43,280 nt of DNA from Persephonella sp. (lineage in GTDB: Bacteria; Aquificota; Aquificia; Aquificales; Hydrogenothermaceae). This document shows positions 1 through 11,675 of this stretch, in pieces. Each line of letters starts with the position of its first letter. The stretch's first letter is position 1. Location of the stretch: positions 1 to 43,280 of the forward strand of contig JAUZSJ010000066.1 in the NCBI GenBank assembly GCA_030949555.1. The letters run 5' to 3'. The position numbers and the translations under genes are program-made. The notes below the pieces were generated by a model. That model did no database searches. It saw nothing but the letters and a program-made list of their open reading frames with translations, and had not been told where the DNA came from.

Positions 1-912
1 CTATTGTTTTTCTGGATGTAACCTTTTCTTAAGAGATAAGGCTCAATAATCTCTTCTATTGTGTTTTTTACTCTCCGACAAAGCTGATGAAATTGTGTTC
101 AGGCCAACAGGTCTGCAGTTGAATTTATTAATCAGGACATCCAGATACCTCCTGTCTGCAACATCCAGTCCGTCTTCATCAATACCTAAAAATGAAAGGG
201 CTTTTATTGCTGTATCTATATCTATTACTTCTCCTCCGTTAACAACGGCATAATCATGAACTCTCTTCAGCAGTCTGTTTGCATTCCTTGGGGTTCCCCT
301 TGACCTTCTTGCAATTTCAAAAGCTGCTTCATCTGTTATCTCAACGCCTATTATCACTGCAGACCTTTTTATTATCTGCTTCAGGGAATCCTCGTCGTAA
401 TAGTCCATACTCAGGACAATTCCAAATCTGGAGAGCATAGGTGAAGTTAACATTCCTGCTTTCGTTGTTGCTCCTATCAGCGTAAACTGTGGCAGATTTA
501 TACTGACAGTCCTTGAAGAATTACCTTTCCCGATTACTATGTCCAGTCTAAACTCTTCTATTGCTGAATACAGCGATTCTTCAACAGATGGATTAAGTCT
601 GTGTATCTCATCTATAAAGAGTATGTCTCCTTCTTCCAATGAGGATAGAATTCCAGCAAGGTCTCCTTTTTTCTCTAAAATAGGTCCTGAGGTAAAGATG
701 ATGTTTCTTCCCAGTTCATTTGCAATAATCTGTGCAAGGGTCGTTTTTCCAAGTCCTGGCGGACCACTTATCAGAACGTGGTCAAGCACTTCTCCCTTTT
801 TTTTGCTTGCCTCAATAAACAGTCCAATCTGCTGTTTTACTTTTGACTGTCCTATATATTCCTTTAAAAATCTTGGTCTTAAACTGCTGTCTACAATAAT
901 ATCTTCATCCAT
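1..912 (-). CDS. ruvB: Holliday junction branch migration ATPase RuvB (C-terminus frameshifted, runs off window edge)
   Basis: MDEDIIVDSSLRPRFLKEYIGQ, Walker A GPPGLGKTTLA, DEIHRL, GATTKAGMLTSPMLSRFG. The ORF ends at 43, but the other frame continues as TIEEIIEPYLLRKGYIQK after an extra A in AAAAAA. Confidence 0.96.
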
Positions 913-1899
913 TGCTAATCTGCCTTATAAGAAATTGCTCAAAGCTTTCCTTTATATCTAAGTATTCAACCTTCTGCATCTTCTCTACACTGTAAAGCTC
1001 CTTAATCATCTCAATCAGCTCTTCCTGTTTAACAGAAGAGGAGTGTCTTTTAATTGTTCCTTTCATGGCAGGATGTTTTACTCCTATCTGACTGAAAGCA
1101 GATTCTTCTGTTTTACCTTTTTTCAGCATCGTTTTGAATATCAGTAATCTGTTTATGTGATTCAGCAGAAGTGACTGTATTTCAAATGGATGGTGGGTTG
1201 TGTCTGTTAGCTCTCTGGTAGATTTTTATAACATCAGGTTTTTCTGGAAAAATCTGTCTAAAAAAACAAAAACATTCTGTGATATTTTCGGCGTAACCAC
1301 ATGCTCTACATCTTCCATTGTTATCTCTTTCCTTTTACCCACATATAGCAGTAGTTTCTCCACTTCATTCTTTGCTGTCCACAGGTCGTTGCCCAGCATT
1401 GATACAAGATACTTTAATGTTTCATCATCAATTTTTTTACCTGTTCCTTCTATCTTTTTCTTCACAGATATAAAAAATGCTTTTGGTGTCAGACTATTTG
1501 ATACCACAACATCAGCAATACTCCTTACTGTTTTATAGGGTTCTTTAGAAAGTAATTTTTCCTTTCCACTAATAAGGAAAATCCTGTCTGGAAGTCTGAT
1601 ACCTTTCAGAAACTCAATGAAATCTTTTAACTCATTTTTTGACAGCCTACTGATAAAATTTTCAAATCCTGACAAAACAGCTATATTTCCTTCAGAGAAC
1701 AGTGAAGAGCTGAAAAAAACCTCTCTCAACTGATTATATGTTGTCTCATCTCCCCAGAAGATGTGAATATCTGATATTTTCCTTATCTTATCAATCAGCT
1801 GTTTTTTAAAAATTCCTCATTTCCATAAATAAAAACGACAGGTTTCAACTGACCTAAATCAAAGTTTTTAATAAGCTGGACTATACTTTTTTCTGCCAT
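905..1899 (-). CDS. holA: DNA polymerase III delta subunit HolA (split by frameshifts)
   Basis: Fragments 905-1129 and 1226-1729 plus an N-terminus from ATG at 1899 (MAEKSIVQLIKN) form one delta-like protein. lptE-holA adjacency supports the call. Confidence 0.8.
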
Positions 1900-2382
1900 T
1901 ATTTACCTGTTAATATAGAAAAAATCCTTATGTTTACAACTCTCCCTATCTCTTCAATAGCGTATCTCCTTTCCACATCTCCTGTAAGACCAACACCTGT
2001 ATACTGGGCCATCTCCTTTATATTCTTCTTTAAAACAGTTTCGTTCTTTCTGTTTTCCACTATAAAGTCAAGGTCTACAGAAACCTTGTATATACTTGCC
2101 CTCTGTGCAGGCGAGTATCCAATTGGAGAGATTCGTAAAGAGTTAATATTAACAACGATAAACCTTGTTGTCCTTCCTGAACATTCAAGTCTTCCTCCTG
2201 CAGAATATAACAGCATCGGAAACTGCTCTTGTAATAGTATCAAGGGCTGTTGCCTCAGCTCTTGGGAAATGTATTCTCTTTATACAGTAATACTCCTTCT
2301 TAATCTTCCCGTAATCAATAGATTTGTAGCCACAGGAGGCCAGAAGAATTGTTATAAGTATCAAAACTGTCCTCAATATCAT
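1899..2382 (-). CDS. lptE: LptE-like LPS-assembly lipoprotein (frameshifted)
   Basis: Lipoprotein signal MILRTVLILITILLASCGYKS; second frame continues GRLECSGRTTRFIVVNIN...; located directly upstream of holA with TAATG overlap. Confidence 0.65.
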
Positions 2383-2865
2383 AAAAATCTCTCCTCTAAC
2401 TTCCTCTCAACATATGGATGAACCATTTTCGACAGGTCTCCGTGGTGGGATGCTACATCCTTTACTATGGAAGAACTTATATGTATAAGCTCCTGAGATG
2501 GCATAAGGAACAGTGTTTCAACATTGTCAAGATTGTAGTTTGTCATTGCTATCTGAAGCTCGTACTCAAAATCTGTAAAAAGCCTTACTCCTCTGACAAT
2601 TTATTTTTGTGTTGTACTTTTTCATAAAGTTAACCAAAAGACCATCAAAAGGTTCAATAATAACTCTTCCCTCTCCAATATCCCTTACTGACTCTCTGAA
2701 CATATCAACCCTCTCTTCAACAGAAAAAAGGGGTTTTTTACGGGGATTTTTTGCTATCGCCACCACAACATACTCAAATATGTTGAGAGCTCTCCTTACA
2801 ATATCAATATGTCCGTAATGAACAGGGTCAAAAGTCCCTGGATACACACATATTTTCGTTATCAT
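2379..2865 (-). CDS. coaD: Phosphopantetheine adenylyltransferase CoaD (frameshifted)
   Basis: MITKICVYPGTFDPVHYGHIDIVRRA nucleotidyltransferase motif; other frame gives FEYELQIAMTNYNLDNVETLFLMPSQELIHISSSIVKDVASHHGDLSKMVHPYVERKL. Confidence 0.92.
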
Positions 2866-3317
2866 TTCTTTCTCCAGAAGGAGAGCAGTGTATCTCCGTA
2901 TTTTCTTTCTTCATCAGCATTGAAGCTTCTGCTGCTTCTGTGTTCAAGCACAAATACACCCTCGTCCGACAGTTTTTCCAGGGCTGTCTTAATTAATTTA
3001 TCATAATGTCTGTAGTTATATGGAGGATCTGCAAATATGATATCTATTTTTCCCTGAAAACTGCCTAAAAACTTAAGGGCATCTGTACTGATAACCTTAA
3101 AATTTTTAGAAAACTTAGAAGCTTTCTCTCTTATCTTCCCTGACCTTCTTCTATCCTTTTCAATGAAATAAACAAAACTGGCCCCTTTTTTCAGAGCTGT
3201 TATTCCCACTTCACCTGTTCCTGCAAACAGGTCTGCAAATGTCAGACCTGAAATATCAAACAGAATGTTAAAAAGTGCCTGTCTTACCTTGCTTGATGTT
3301 GGTCTGAGAGCATTCAT
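2862..3317 (-). CDS. rsmD: 16S rRNA (guanine966-N2)-methyltransferase RsmD
   Basis: RPTSSKVRQALFNIL, DLFAGTGEVGITALKKGA, IIFADPPY; rsmD-coaD synteny. Confidence 0.88.
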   Translation of the reverse strand: MNALRPTSSKVRQALFNILFDISGLTFADLFAGTGEVGITALKKGASFVYFIEKDRRRSGKIREKASKFSKNFKVISTDALKFLGSFQGKIDIIFADPPYNYRHYDKLIKTALEKLSDEGVFVLEHRSSRSFNADEERKYGDTLLSFWRKK

Positions 3318-3371
3318 AATTTAAATAATATCAGATTTGTTATAATATGAAAAAAGTTGTAAAGGAAGGAA

Positions 3372-3932
3372 ATGAAAATTATTCTTGTTGCATTTATTTT
3401 TTTTACAGGGGTTTCTTCCGGTAAAGAGATTCCCAAATTCTTTGAAGACGATTACTACAATAGCCTGAAAAACAGTTATGCAAAAGAAAGATATAAAGCA
3501 GTGATGATTGATGATGGTATTCCCGAGCCAGATATCCAGAGGGGTATTGTTGACCTTGCTATTGGACTGCTGGGAATAAGGTACAGATTTGGTGGTGAGA
3601 GTATATGGGGAATGGACTGTTCAGCATTTGTCCAGAGAGTTTATGCAATGGCAGGGATTTCTCTACCAAGAACAGCAAGATATCAGGCTAAATACGGAAT
3701 GTATATCAGCAGGGAGAATCTGAAGCCAGGAGACCTTTTATTTTTCAGAACTTACGCAAGATTTCCTTCCCACGTCGGAATTTACATAGGAGAGGGGAAG
3801 ATGATTCATGCTTCATCGGCAGGAAAAAGAATAATAATCAGCAGTATAGACAAAGATTTCTACCTGAGAAATTTTCTGTTTGCAAAGAGACTGTTTTTAT
3901 ACAATCCAGAGGAGATAGTAGATGAACAGTAG
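3372..3932 (+). CDS. NlpC/P60 family (C40) cell-wall endopeptidase
   Basis: Signal peptide; [24 protein letters not shown]...LPRTARYQA...PGDLLFF...[15 protein letters not shown]. Confidence 0.9.
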   Translation: MKIILVAFIFFTGVSSGKEIPKFFEDDYYNSLKNSYAKERYKAVMIDDGIPEPDIQRGIVDLAIGLLGIRYRFGGESIWGMDCSAFVQRVYAMAGISLPRTARYQAKYGMYISRENLKPGDLLFFRTYARFPSHVGIYIGEGKMIHASSAGKRIIISSIDKDFYLRNFLFAKRLFLYNPEEIVDEQ

Positions 3933-4452
3933 AAGCACAACAATCCTTGTTGTCAGAAAAAATGGGAAAACAGTTATTGCCGGAGACGGTCAGGTAACAC
4001 TGGGACACAGTGTTATGAAAGCATCAGCAAAAAAGATAAGAAAACTATATGACGGTAAAGTCGTGGTTGGATTTGCCGGCTCAGCAGCAGATGGACTTGC
4101 CCTTATGGAAAGATTAGAGGAAAAACTGAACAAATTCAGGGGAAATCTTCTGAAAGCAGCTGTTGAACTTGCAAAAGACTGGAGGACAGATAAATTCTTA
4201 AGAAGACTTGAGGCTGTTCTCATTGCAGCAGACAGGGAAAAGATGTTTCTCATATCAGGAAACGGAGATGTCATAGAACCAGATGAACCTGTCCTTGCAA
4301 CAGGTTCAGGTGGAGACTTCGCAAGGTCTGCAGCACTGGCCCTCTACAGAAATACTGATATGGAAGCAAGAGAGATAGTTGAAGAAGCAATGAAGATAGC
4401 ATCACAGATATGTATATACACAAACAATAACTTTACTATTGAAGAGCTGTGA
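3922..4452 (+). CDS. hslV: ATP-dependent protease proteolytic subunit HslV
   Basis: [62 protein letters not shown]. Confidence 0.97.
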   Translation: MNSRSTTILVVRKNGKTVIAGDGQVTLGHSVMKASAKKIRKLYDGKVVVGFAGSAADGLALMERLEEKLNKFRGNLLKAAVELAKDWRTDKFLRRLEAVLIAADREKMFLISGNGDVIEPDEPVLATGSGGDFARSAALALYRNTDMEAREIVEEAMKIASQICIYTNNNFTIEEL

Positions 4453-6491
4453 AAAAACAGTCAGAAAAGATTTTTATACGTTGAGGTTGCACTCCCTGTA
4501 TCCCAGTTCATGACATTCACGTACAGAGTAAAAAAAATACCAGACCTTGTAGGAAGGAGGGTACTTGTCCCTTTCAAAAAAACAAAGATGACAGGAATTA
4601 TTACAGACATTTCAAAAGCTAACAGCCTGAAAAATATTAAAGATGTTGAGTATATACCAGACGAAGAACCTGTTTATCCTGAAGATTACATCACACTTTT
4701 AAAAAATATTTCTGAATACTATGTATGTCCTTTAGGCATAACAGCGTACTACTGTATGCCTGAAGGTTTAAGGTGGAAATACGACAAAAATCTGAAAAAT
4801 GGATAAAACCCTTTAAAAAGGAAAAGATATACAGACTGGTGTCTCTCAAAGATGCCCCAAAGATATCACAGAAAGCAAAAGAACTTCTTGATTTTATTGG
4901 TGAAAGAGGAGAGATTACCCTTTCACAGATCAGGGAAGAAGGTTTTTCGATATCAACAGTGAACAGTCTCCTGAGAAAAGGCCTGATAGAAGAAATACCT
5001 CTTTTAGAGAGCGAGGAAAACATACCACCCTATGTTCTGAATCTGAAAGCAAAAGGTATAAAAAATGGTATCTTTGTTTACTGGGATTTTTGCGACAGAA
5101 GACTGAAGCATTACATAGAAATTGTATCTTACAATCTGTCTGAAAACAGAGGAACCCTGATTGTATTTCCAAACATCTCCTCAATCAGAGCAGTACATTC
5201 TCATTTTAAAAAGATATTTAGGAACCGACTGTTCTTATACCACGATGCCATGCCTGAGGAAGAAAAGATAAAAAACTGGTTCAGACTCAAAAATTCCGAA
5301 GGCACAGTAACCATAGGCACACTCTCTTCTATATTTGTACCAGTTAAAAATCTGAAAACAGTAATTATTGAGGAAGAGTTTTCTCCATCATATAAGAACC
5401 TGAGAAATCCACGATTTGATGTTAGGAGAGTAGCTTTTGAGATTTACAGAATAAAGAAAGATATTTCCCTAATATATGCTGCATCTGTCCCATCTGTAGA
5501 AACTTATTACCTTATAACAAAAGGAATAGCCAGGCCTTTAAGTAGTAAAAATCCTGTTAGAGAGACTAAAGCAAACGTAGAGCTTAAAAATATACCTATA
5601 ACTGACCCTCATATAAAAAAATTGATGAAACAGAAAAATAAAAAGGTTCTTATTGTTACAAATAAAAAAGGTTATTTTTCCTATCTCTTCTGCCCAAGAT
5701 GTGAAGAAGAGGTCAGATGTACAAGATGTGACGTTCCTCTAAAAGTTTATTCAGATAAAGAAATCCTTTTTCTGCAGTGTGAGCTCTGTGGAAAGAAATT
5801 TCAGTATATAAAAGAATGCCCTGAATGTGAAACACCTCTCAGAGAAACAGGATATGGACTGGAAAAGATAAAAGAAACTATCCAGAAAGAGCTGAATACA
5901 GATATTTTCCCAGCAGAAGAAAAGAAAGGGAGAATCAATATAACCACAACCCTCTCAGGTAAGGGATTTTTAATTGGGAATTATCATTATGTGATAAACG
6001 TAAACCCAGACTACCACCTTTTCCTTCATGACTTCAGGGGGATGGAAAATTTTTTCAGAGCCGTGCTGTATCCATATTACAAAGCAGAAGAAAAATATAT
6101 AATCCTCTCCGGCCTTGAAAAAGACAGTTATCCAATCAAAACAGTTCTCCATAAAGATATACATAGCTTTTATCTGTCTCAGCTAAAAGAAAGGAGACAG
6201 TTAAACCTTCCCCCTTTCAGCAGGATTATACTTCTTACTTTTGAGAAAAGAAATCTTTCTCCCCATCAGATTGAAACAATATTCAGACAGTGGATAAAGG
6301 AAAACAAAATAAAAAATATAGATTACGATGGTCCTTATTATGCTTTTTACTCCTACATAAGGGAGAAAAAAAGAGTTCAGATAACCCTGAGAAATTTCAG
6401 AGAGAAGGAAAAACTGAAAAATCTTTTCAGACTTACAGGAAAAAAAGGTATAAAATTAATTATAGATGTTGAGCCTAAAAAACTCCTTTAG
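4450..6491 (+). CDS. priA: PriA-like primosomal protein, frameshifted, with degenerate helicase motifs
   Basis: N-terminal YVEVALPVSQFMTFTYRV...GRRVLVPF; zinc-binding CPRCEEEVRCTRCDVPL...CELCGKK...CPECETPL; LPPFSRIILLTFE. ORFs 4510-4806 and 4773-6491 join. Confidence 0.85.
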
Positions 6492-6499
6492 GAGGAAAG

Positions 6500-6997
6500 A
6501 TGGAAAAGCTGTTCTCCCCCTGGAGAAGTCAGTATATAGAAACATACGACAGGATGGAAGATTGCTTTCTGTGTGAAGCTGTGAAAAATCCTGAAGAGGA
6601 TGAAAAAAGACTCGTTTTATATAGAGGAAAAAGGGCATTTATCATTATGAACCTCTATCCTTACAACGCAGGGCATCTTATGGTTACACCCTATGAGCAT
6701 ACAGGAGATTTTCTCCAGTTAGATGAAGAAACATTGTGCGAAGTTTCAAAGCTAACAAAATTAGGAATAAAGATACTTAAAAAAACCTTAAATCCTGACG
6801 GATTTAATCTTGGATACAACCTTGGAAGAGTTGCAGGTGCAGGACTGGAAACACATCTTCATAACCATATTGTTCCCAGATGGAATGGAGATACTAACTT
6901 CATGCCCGTAATAGGAGAGGTCAAAGTAATATCACAGGATTTGAAAGATATATATCAGAAACTGAAAAGAGCATTAGAGGAAGAAAATGTGGAATAA
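6500..6997 (+). CDS. HIT-family nucleotide hydrolase/phosphorylase
   Basis: CFLCEAV, NLYPYNAGHLMVTPYEH, NLGRVAGAGLETHLHNHIVPRW (HxHxH). Confidence 0.92.
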   Translation: MEKLFSPWRSQYIETYDRMEDCFLCEAVKNPEEDEKRLVLYRGKRAFIIMNLYPYNAGHLMVTPYEHTGDFLQLDEETLCEVSKLTKLGIKILKKTLNPDGFNLGYNLGRVAGAGLETHLHNHIVPRWNGDTNFMPVIGEVKVISQDLKDIYQKLKRALEEENVE

Positions 6998-7379
6998 AAT
7001 AAAGCTGATTCTTTGGCTTATTATACTACTTGCAGTTGCATATTTTGTATCAATGAATACGACGCCAAAAGTTTCTGTAAACATCCTCCCTACACTGAAA
7101 ACACCGGAAATTCCTCTGGCACTGGTAATTATTGTCAGTATAATAATTGGAGCTGTTCTTATACTTATATTCACCATAACCGACTGGATATCATACAAGA
7201 TAGACAGGATAAAACTTGGTAGAAATATAAAAAATCTGGAGAAAGAGGTAGAAAGACTGAAAAAACAGTTAGAAGAAAAAGAGCAGACAGTAAAGAAACT
7301 AAAAGGGGAGATGGAAGTTCTGAAAAACAAAGAAAAAATCACAGTAAAAAAAGGAGAAGAAGAAAGTGGGACTGTATGA
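6987..7379 (+). CDS. LapA-domain membrane protein with coiled-coil C-terminus
   Basis: Two TM segments with the LapA-type pattern, then LEKEVERLKKQLEEKEQTVKKLKGEMEVLK. Confidence 0.65.
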   Translation: MWNKIKLILWLIILLAVAYFVSMNTTPKVSVNILPTLKTPEIPLALVIIVSIIIGAVLILIFTITDWISYKIDRIKLGRNIKNLEKEVERLKKQLEEKEQTVKKLKGEMEVLKNKEKITVKKGEEESGTV

Positions 7380-7503
7380 CAGGGACTACATGAAAGAGAG
7401 AAAAACAGGTTATTCACCAAAAAGAAGCCCAGACAGTTCTAAAATCATTCTTATTGCTATTATTTCTTTTATACTGGGATTTATTTTAGGTAAAATTATA
7501 TAA
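7366..7503 (+). CDS. Small single-TM protein (45 aa)
   Basis: GTG start; [45 protein letters not shown]; overlaps the 3' end of the LapA gene. Confidence 0.45.
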   Translation: MGLYDRDYMKERKTGYSPKRSPDSSKIILIAIISFILGFILGKII

Positions 7504-7522
7504 AACTCCAAGGAGGAAAAAA

Positions 7523-8324
7523 TTGGGAATCGGCAAGAGAGTTAGGTTAGAGAGAATAATGAACAGGGATACAGGTAAAACCGTTATAGTTCCTATGGAT
7601 CATGGGGTAAGTTCAGGACCTATGAAAGGTATTATTAATATAAAAGAAACTGTTGAGAAAATAGCAGAAGGGGGAGCTAATGCAATAATACTACATAAGG
7701 GTATTGTTGAGCAGGGACACAGAGGAAAAGGAAAGGATGTGGGACTTATCATACATATGTCTGCATCAACAGACCTTTCCCTGAGGAAAAACGATAAGGT
7801 TTTAGTTTGTACAGTGGAAGAGGCAATAAAACTTGGTGCAGACGGAGTATCCATACATGTTAACATAGGTGCAGAAGATGAAAAACAGATGCTGAAGGAT
7901 TTTGGAACTGTATCAAAGGCATGTTTAGACTGGCAGATGCCACTTGTGGCTATGCTTTACTACAGAGGACCGGAAGTGAAAAATCCCTTTGACCCTGATG
8001 CGATAGCTCACATAGCAAGAATAGGAGCTGAGCTTGGAGCAGATATTGTTAAAGTACCGTATACAGGAAGTCCAGACACATTCAGAAAAGTTGTGGAAGG
8101 GTGTCCTGTTCCAGTAGTTATAGCAGGAGGCCCAAAGGTTAGCTCCGACAGGGAGCTTCTACAGATGATTTATGATGCTGTTGTTGTTGCAGGATGTGCA
8201 GGTCTGTCTGTTGGAAGAAATATATTCCAGCATGATGATGTTGCAAAAGATAACATACGTTCTATCAAAAATAGTCCATGAAAATATAACAGTTGAGCAG
8301 GCAATGGAGATTTTAAGTGGCTGA
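7523..8324 (+). CDS. ADH synthase / class I aldolase-family protein (2-amino-3,7-dideoxy-D-threo-hept-6-ulosonate synthase type)
   Basis: [30 protein letters not shown]...[34 protein letters not shown]. The C-terminus shifts frame after DDVAK and ends [15 protein letters not shown] at 8324. Confidence 0.88.
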
Positions 8325-9538
8325 TATGAAAAAGGTTGTCGTTATTGGCGGAGGGTATGCGGGAGTATCATTCATCAGACAGTTCTCAAAATTTGATGTA
8401 GATGCTGAAGTCTATCTTATTGACCAGAATCCTTATCAGTATCTTCAACCTGAGGTTTACAGTTTTATCGCAAACGAATCCATAATATCTGACATTATTA
8501 TAGACCTATCAACGCTGTGTAAAGGTCTTAGGAAAAACATCCACTTCTTTAAAGAGAAGGTTGAGTATATTGATCCTGAGAGAAATGAAATTTATGGAGA
8601 TAGATTCAGTCTTAAATACGACTATCTGATAGTATCAGCAGGGAGCAGAACATTTTTCCCACCTATAGAAGGGTTGAGAGAACATGCATCAGGGGTGAAA
8701 ACTTTAGATAGAAGCCTTGATTTTAAACAGAAATTTGAGAGAAAGATACTTCAGAAGATAAAAGAGGAAGGAAAAGTGTTATATAGTGAAGGAAAATCAG
8801 TTTAACATTATAGTTGGAGGAGCAGGACTTGCAGGAGTAGAAATAGCAGCTGAAATGGCATACTATGCGCGGGAATTTTTTAAAAAAATAGGATTCCTGT
8901 GCGATGGGTTGAGTATAACACTAATAGAAGCAGCAGACAGGATACTGCCAGGAATGGATGAGTTTGTATACGAAACAGCATATAAAAGACTGAAATCTCT
9001 CGGAATTAACATACTGACAGGAAAAAAATCATAAAGGTTGACTGTGAAAATGTTTATCTTGAAGACGGAGATTACATATAAACAGGACTTTTTCATATGG
9101 ACAGGTGGAATTGTAGCAAGCTCCCTCATCGAAAGACTAAAAGTAAAAACAAACAGGAGGAAACAGGCCATTGTTGATGAGTATTTCAGACCTGAAGGAA
9201 TAGAAAATATATTTATCATCGGTGATTGCGCAGAGATAATAAATTATGAGACAGGAGAGATACTTCCTCCAATGGCACAGATTGCAATACAGACAGGAGA
9301 GATTACAGCAAGATACATAAAAGACATGATAAAAGGAAAAAAACCACAGGTGGAAAGTCCTGTATTCAGAGGAATGGTTTCAGCACTTGGCGGAAAGTAT
9401 GGGGTTGGTATGATAAAGAATGGTATAAAGTTCAGAGGTTTCCCTGCATATCTGTTTAAGGAACTTGTCTTTCTCCATTATAAACTTCCCCTCAGACATA
9501 TATCAAAAAGAGGCTACAGGAGACTTTTAAAGCAGTGA
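8317..9538 (+). CDS. NAD(P)/FAD-dependent oxidoreductase, type II NADH dehydrogenase-like (three frames)
   Basis: [17 protein letters not shown]; second dinucleotide-binding motif [26 protein letters not shown]...[18 protein letters not shown]. ORFs 8317-8805, 8786-9034 and 9038-9538 are contiguous. Confidence 0.85.
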
Positions 9539-10482
9539 AAGTTCTGATAACAGGAGCAGCAGGATTTATAGGAAGTCATCTATGTGATAAATTCTTAAAA
9601 GAAGGCTTTTATGTTATAGGACTGGATAACTTCCTTACAGGCTCTCCAGATAATATTGCTCATCTTTTTGGTAACAAAAATTTTCGTTTTATTGAGTATG
9701 ATGTAACAAACTATATATATATACCTGACGAGATTGACATCATTCTCCACTTTGCATGTCCTGCATCACCAGTAGATTACTTAAAACATCCTATCCACAC
9801 AATGAAGGTGGATTCCTTAGGAACACTTCACACTCTTGGTCTTGCAAAGAGGAAAAATTCCCGTTATGTATTTGCATCTACATCAGAAGTTTATGGAGAC
9901 CCTCAGATTCATCCCCAGCCTGAAACATACTGGGGAAATGTTAATCCTGTAGGTATAAGGTCTGTTTATGACGAGGCAAAAAGGTTCTCAGAAGCTATGA
10001 GCATGGCCTATTATAGAGAGCACGGAATAGATGTAAGAATAGCAAGAATTTTTAATACGTATGGAGAAAGAATGAGAATAAACGATGGCAGGGTGATACC
10101 TAACTTTATATCACAGGCTCTTGAAGGAAAAAAGCTGACTGTATATGGAGACGGAACACAGACAAGAAGCTTTTGCTATATAGATGACATGGTGGAAGGA
10201 ATCTTTCTCCTTGCTGTAAAAGAAAACCTTGACGGAGAAATATTTAACCTTGGAACCCCCAAAGAACATACCATCATTGAGATAGCCAGAAAGATTGTAC
10301 ATATGACAGGCTCAAACTCCGGGATAACATTTCTCCCACCACTGGAAGATGACCCAAAAAAGAGATGTCCAGATATATCAAAAGCAAAAAATGTTTTAGG
10401 ATGGAAGCCAAAAATTTCTCTTGACGAAGGACTTGAAAATACGATACAGTATTTTAAACTTAAAATAAACATAAAAAAATAA
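9535..10482 (+). CDS. NAD-dependent epimerase/dehydratase, UDP-glucuronate decarboxylase-like
   Basis: [69 protein letters not shown]. Confidence 0.9.
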   Translation: MKVLITGAAGFIGSHLCDKFLKEGFYVIGLDNFLTGSPDNIAHLFGNKNFRFIEYDVTNYIYIPDEIDIILHFACPASPVDYLKHPIHTMKVDSLGTLHTLGLAKRKNSRYVFASTSEVYGDPQIHPQPETYWGNVNPVGIRSVYDEAKRFSEAMSMAYYREHGIDVRIARIFNTYGERMRINDGRVIPNFISQALEGKKLTVYGDGTQTRSFCYIDDMVEGIFLLAVKENLDGEIFNLGTPKEHTIIEIARKIVHMTGSNSGITFLPPLEDDPKKRCPDISKAKNVLGWKPKISLDEGLENTIQYFKLKINIKK

Positions 10483-10502
10483 TAAAAACGGAGGAGCATG
10501 AG

Positions 10503-10601
10503 ATGGAACCATGGATACCTTTCATTATCATGACAATCTTCACAATCTTTACAGGCATTTTAACATTTAGTTTAGGGGCACTTAAAAGAGGAGAAGAGTA
10601 A
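10503..10601 (+). CDS. Small single-TM protein (32 aa)
   Basis: MEPWIPFIIMTIFTIFTGILTFSLGALKRGEE preceded by a GGAGG ribosome-binding site. Confidence 0.4.
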   Translation: MEPWIPFIIMTIFTIFTGILTFSLGALKRGEE

Positions 10602-10610
10602 TACCGGATA

Positions 10611-11675
10611 GTGGGTTCTGGTGAACAGATAGGGAACATCTTTTTCTTTGGTTTCCTGTCTTTTTTTCCTTTTTTAGGATACCTTCTGTTTGAGCCTTTT
10701 CTAAAGGTTTTAATTCTGTCTATTCTTATAACTATTATCTTTTATCCGGTTTATCTTAAGGTTGAGAAAAAGCTGAAAAACAAAATTCTCGCTTCATTTC
10801 TTATGACACTTCTGATTTTTTTATTCATCATCATACCTTCCATAACCCTTGTAGCATTCTTTGTAAATCAGATTATCACTGTATATCCATTAATTATTGA
10901 AAATATATCTAAATACAGAGATGTTGAGGTTTTAATAAAGGAGCTACCTGTTGTTTCAAAGATTTATACCATCCTTGAAAACAGCCTGAAATCCCTTAAT
11001 GTCAATGTTGATATAGGTGACGCAATAAGAGGAATTGTTAATGAGATTGTATCCTTTGTTATACAGCAAGGTAAAGGCATATTCCTGGATATTACGCTCC
11101 TTGTAGTCGGTATCATTATAATGCTTATTACCATATTTTTCCTTTTTAAGGATGGGACACATCTGTACAACAGGATTTACAGTATAATACCTCTTCCCGA
11201 CAAAGATAAGACTTTCCTGATATCAAAGAGCTACAGTGCCATACAGGGAGTTGTTTTAGGCTCTGTCCTAACAGCTATTGCTCAGGGAATACTGTCATTT
11301 ATCGGTTATTTTGCTATAGGTTTAGAGATGAGCTACTTCTGGGCTTTTATAACCTTTATTGCTGCATTTATTCCTGTTGGAGGTGCTTCTCTCATATGGG
11401 TTCCTATCGCTGTTTACACTCTATTTACAAAAGGCTTTTTAACAGCTTTTCTCTTTTCTATCTATGGAACACTGGTAATAAGTACTATTGATAACATAAT
11501 AAAACCTGTTGTGATAGGGGATAAAACAAACATACATCCAATGGTTTTAGTTTTTGCAATACTTGGAGGACTGAATATGTTTGGTTTTATAGGTATATTT
11601 CTGGCTCCCATAATAGTTGTTATGATTGACAACATGCTGCTCCTCTTCAAAAAAAAATATGTTTCTCCGTCTTAA
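10611..11675 (+). CDS. AI-2E family transporter (PerM-like)
   Basis: Multi-TM; VVLGSVLTAIAQGILSFIGYF; FIPVGGASLIWVPIAVYTL; IDNIIKPVVIGDKTNIHPMVLVFAILGGLNMFGFIGIFLAPI. Confidence 0.9.
   Translation: MGSGEQIGNIFFFGFLSFFPFLGYLLFEPFLKVLILSILITIIFYPVYLKVEKKLKNKILASFLMTLLIFLFIIIPSITLVAFFVNQIITVYPLIIENISKYRDVEVLIKELPVVSKIYTILENSLKSLNVNVDIGDAIRGIVNEIVSFVIQQGKGIFLDITLLVVGIIIMLITIFFLFKDGTHLYNRIYSIIPLPDKDKTFLISKSYSAIQGVVLGSVLTAIAQGILSFIGYFAIGLEMSYFWAFITFIAAFIPVGGASLIWVPIAVYTLFTKGFLTAFLFSIYGTLVISTIDNIIKPVVIGDKTNIHPMVLVFAILGGLNMFGFIGIFLAPIIVVMIDNMLLLFKKKYVSPS

Noticed and set aside
8317-9538. Sulfide:quinone oxidoreductase
   Set aside because: I could not identify the conserved SQR redox cysteines; the pattern fits an NDH-2-like flavoprotein better.
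1-10000. Programmed ribosomal frameshifting as the cause of the split genes
   Set aside because: Too many unrelated genes are affected, without consistent slippery sites; sequence error in homopolymers is simpler.
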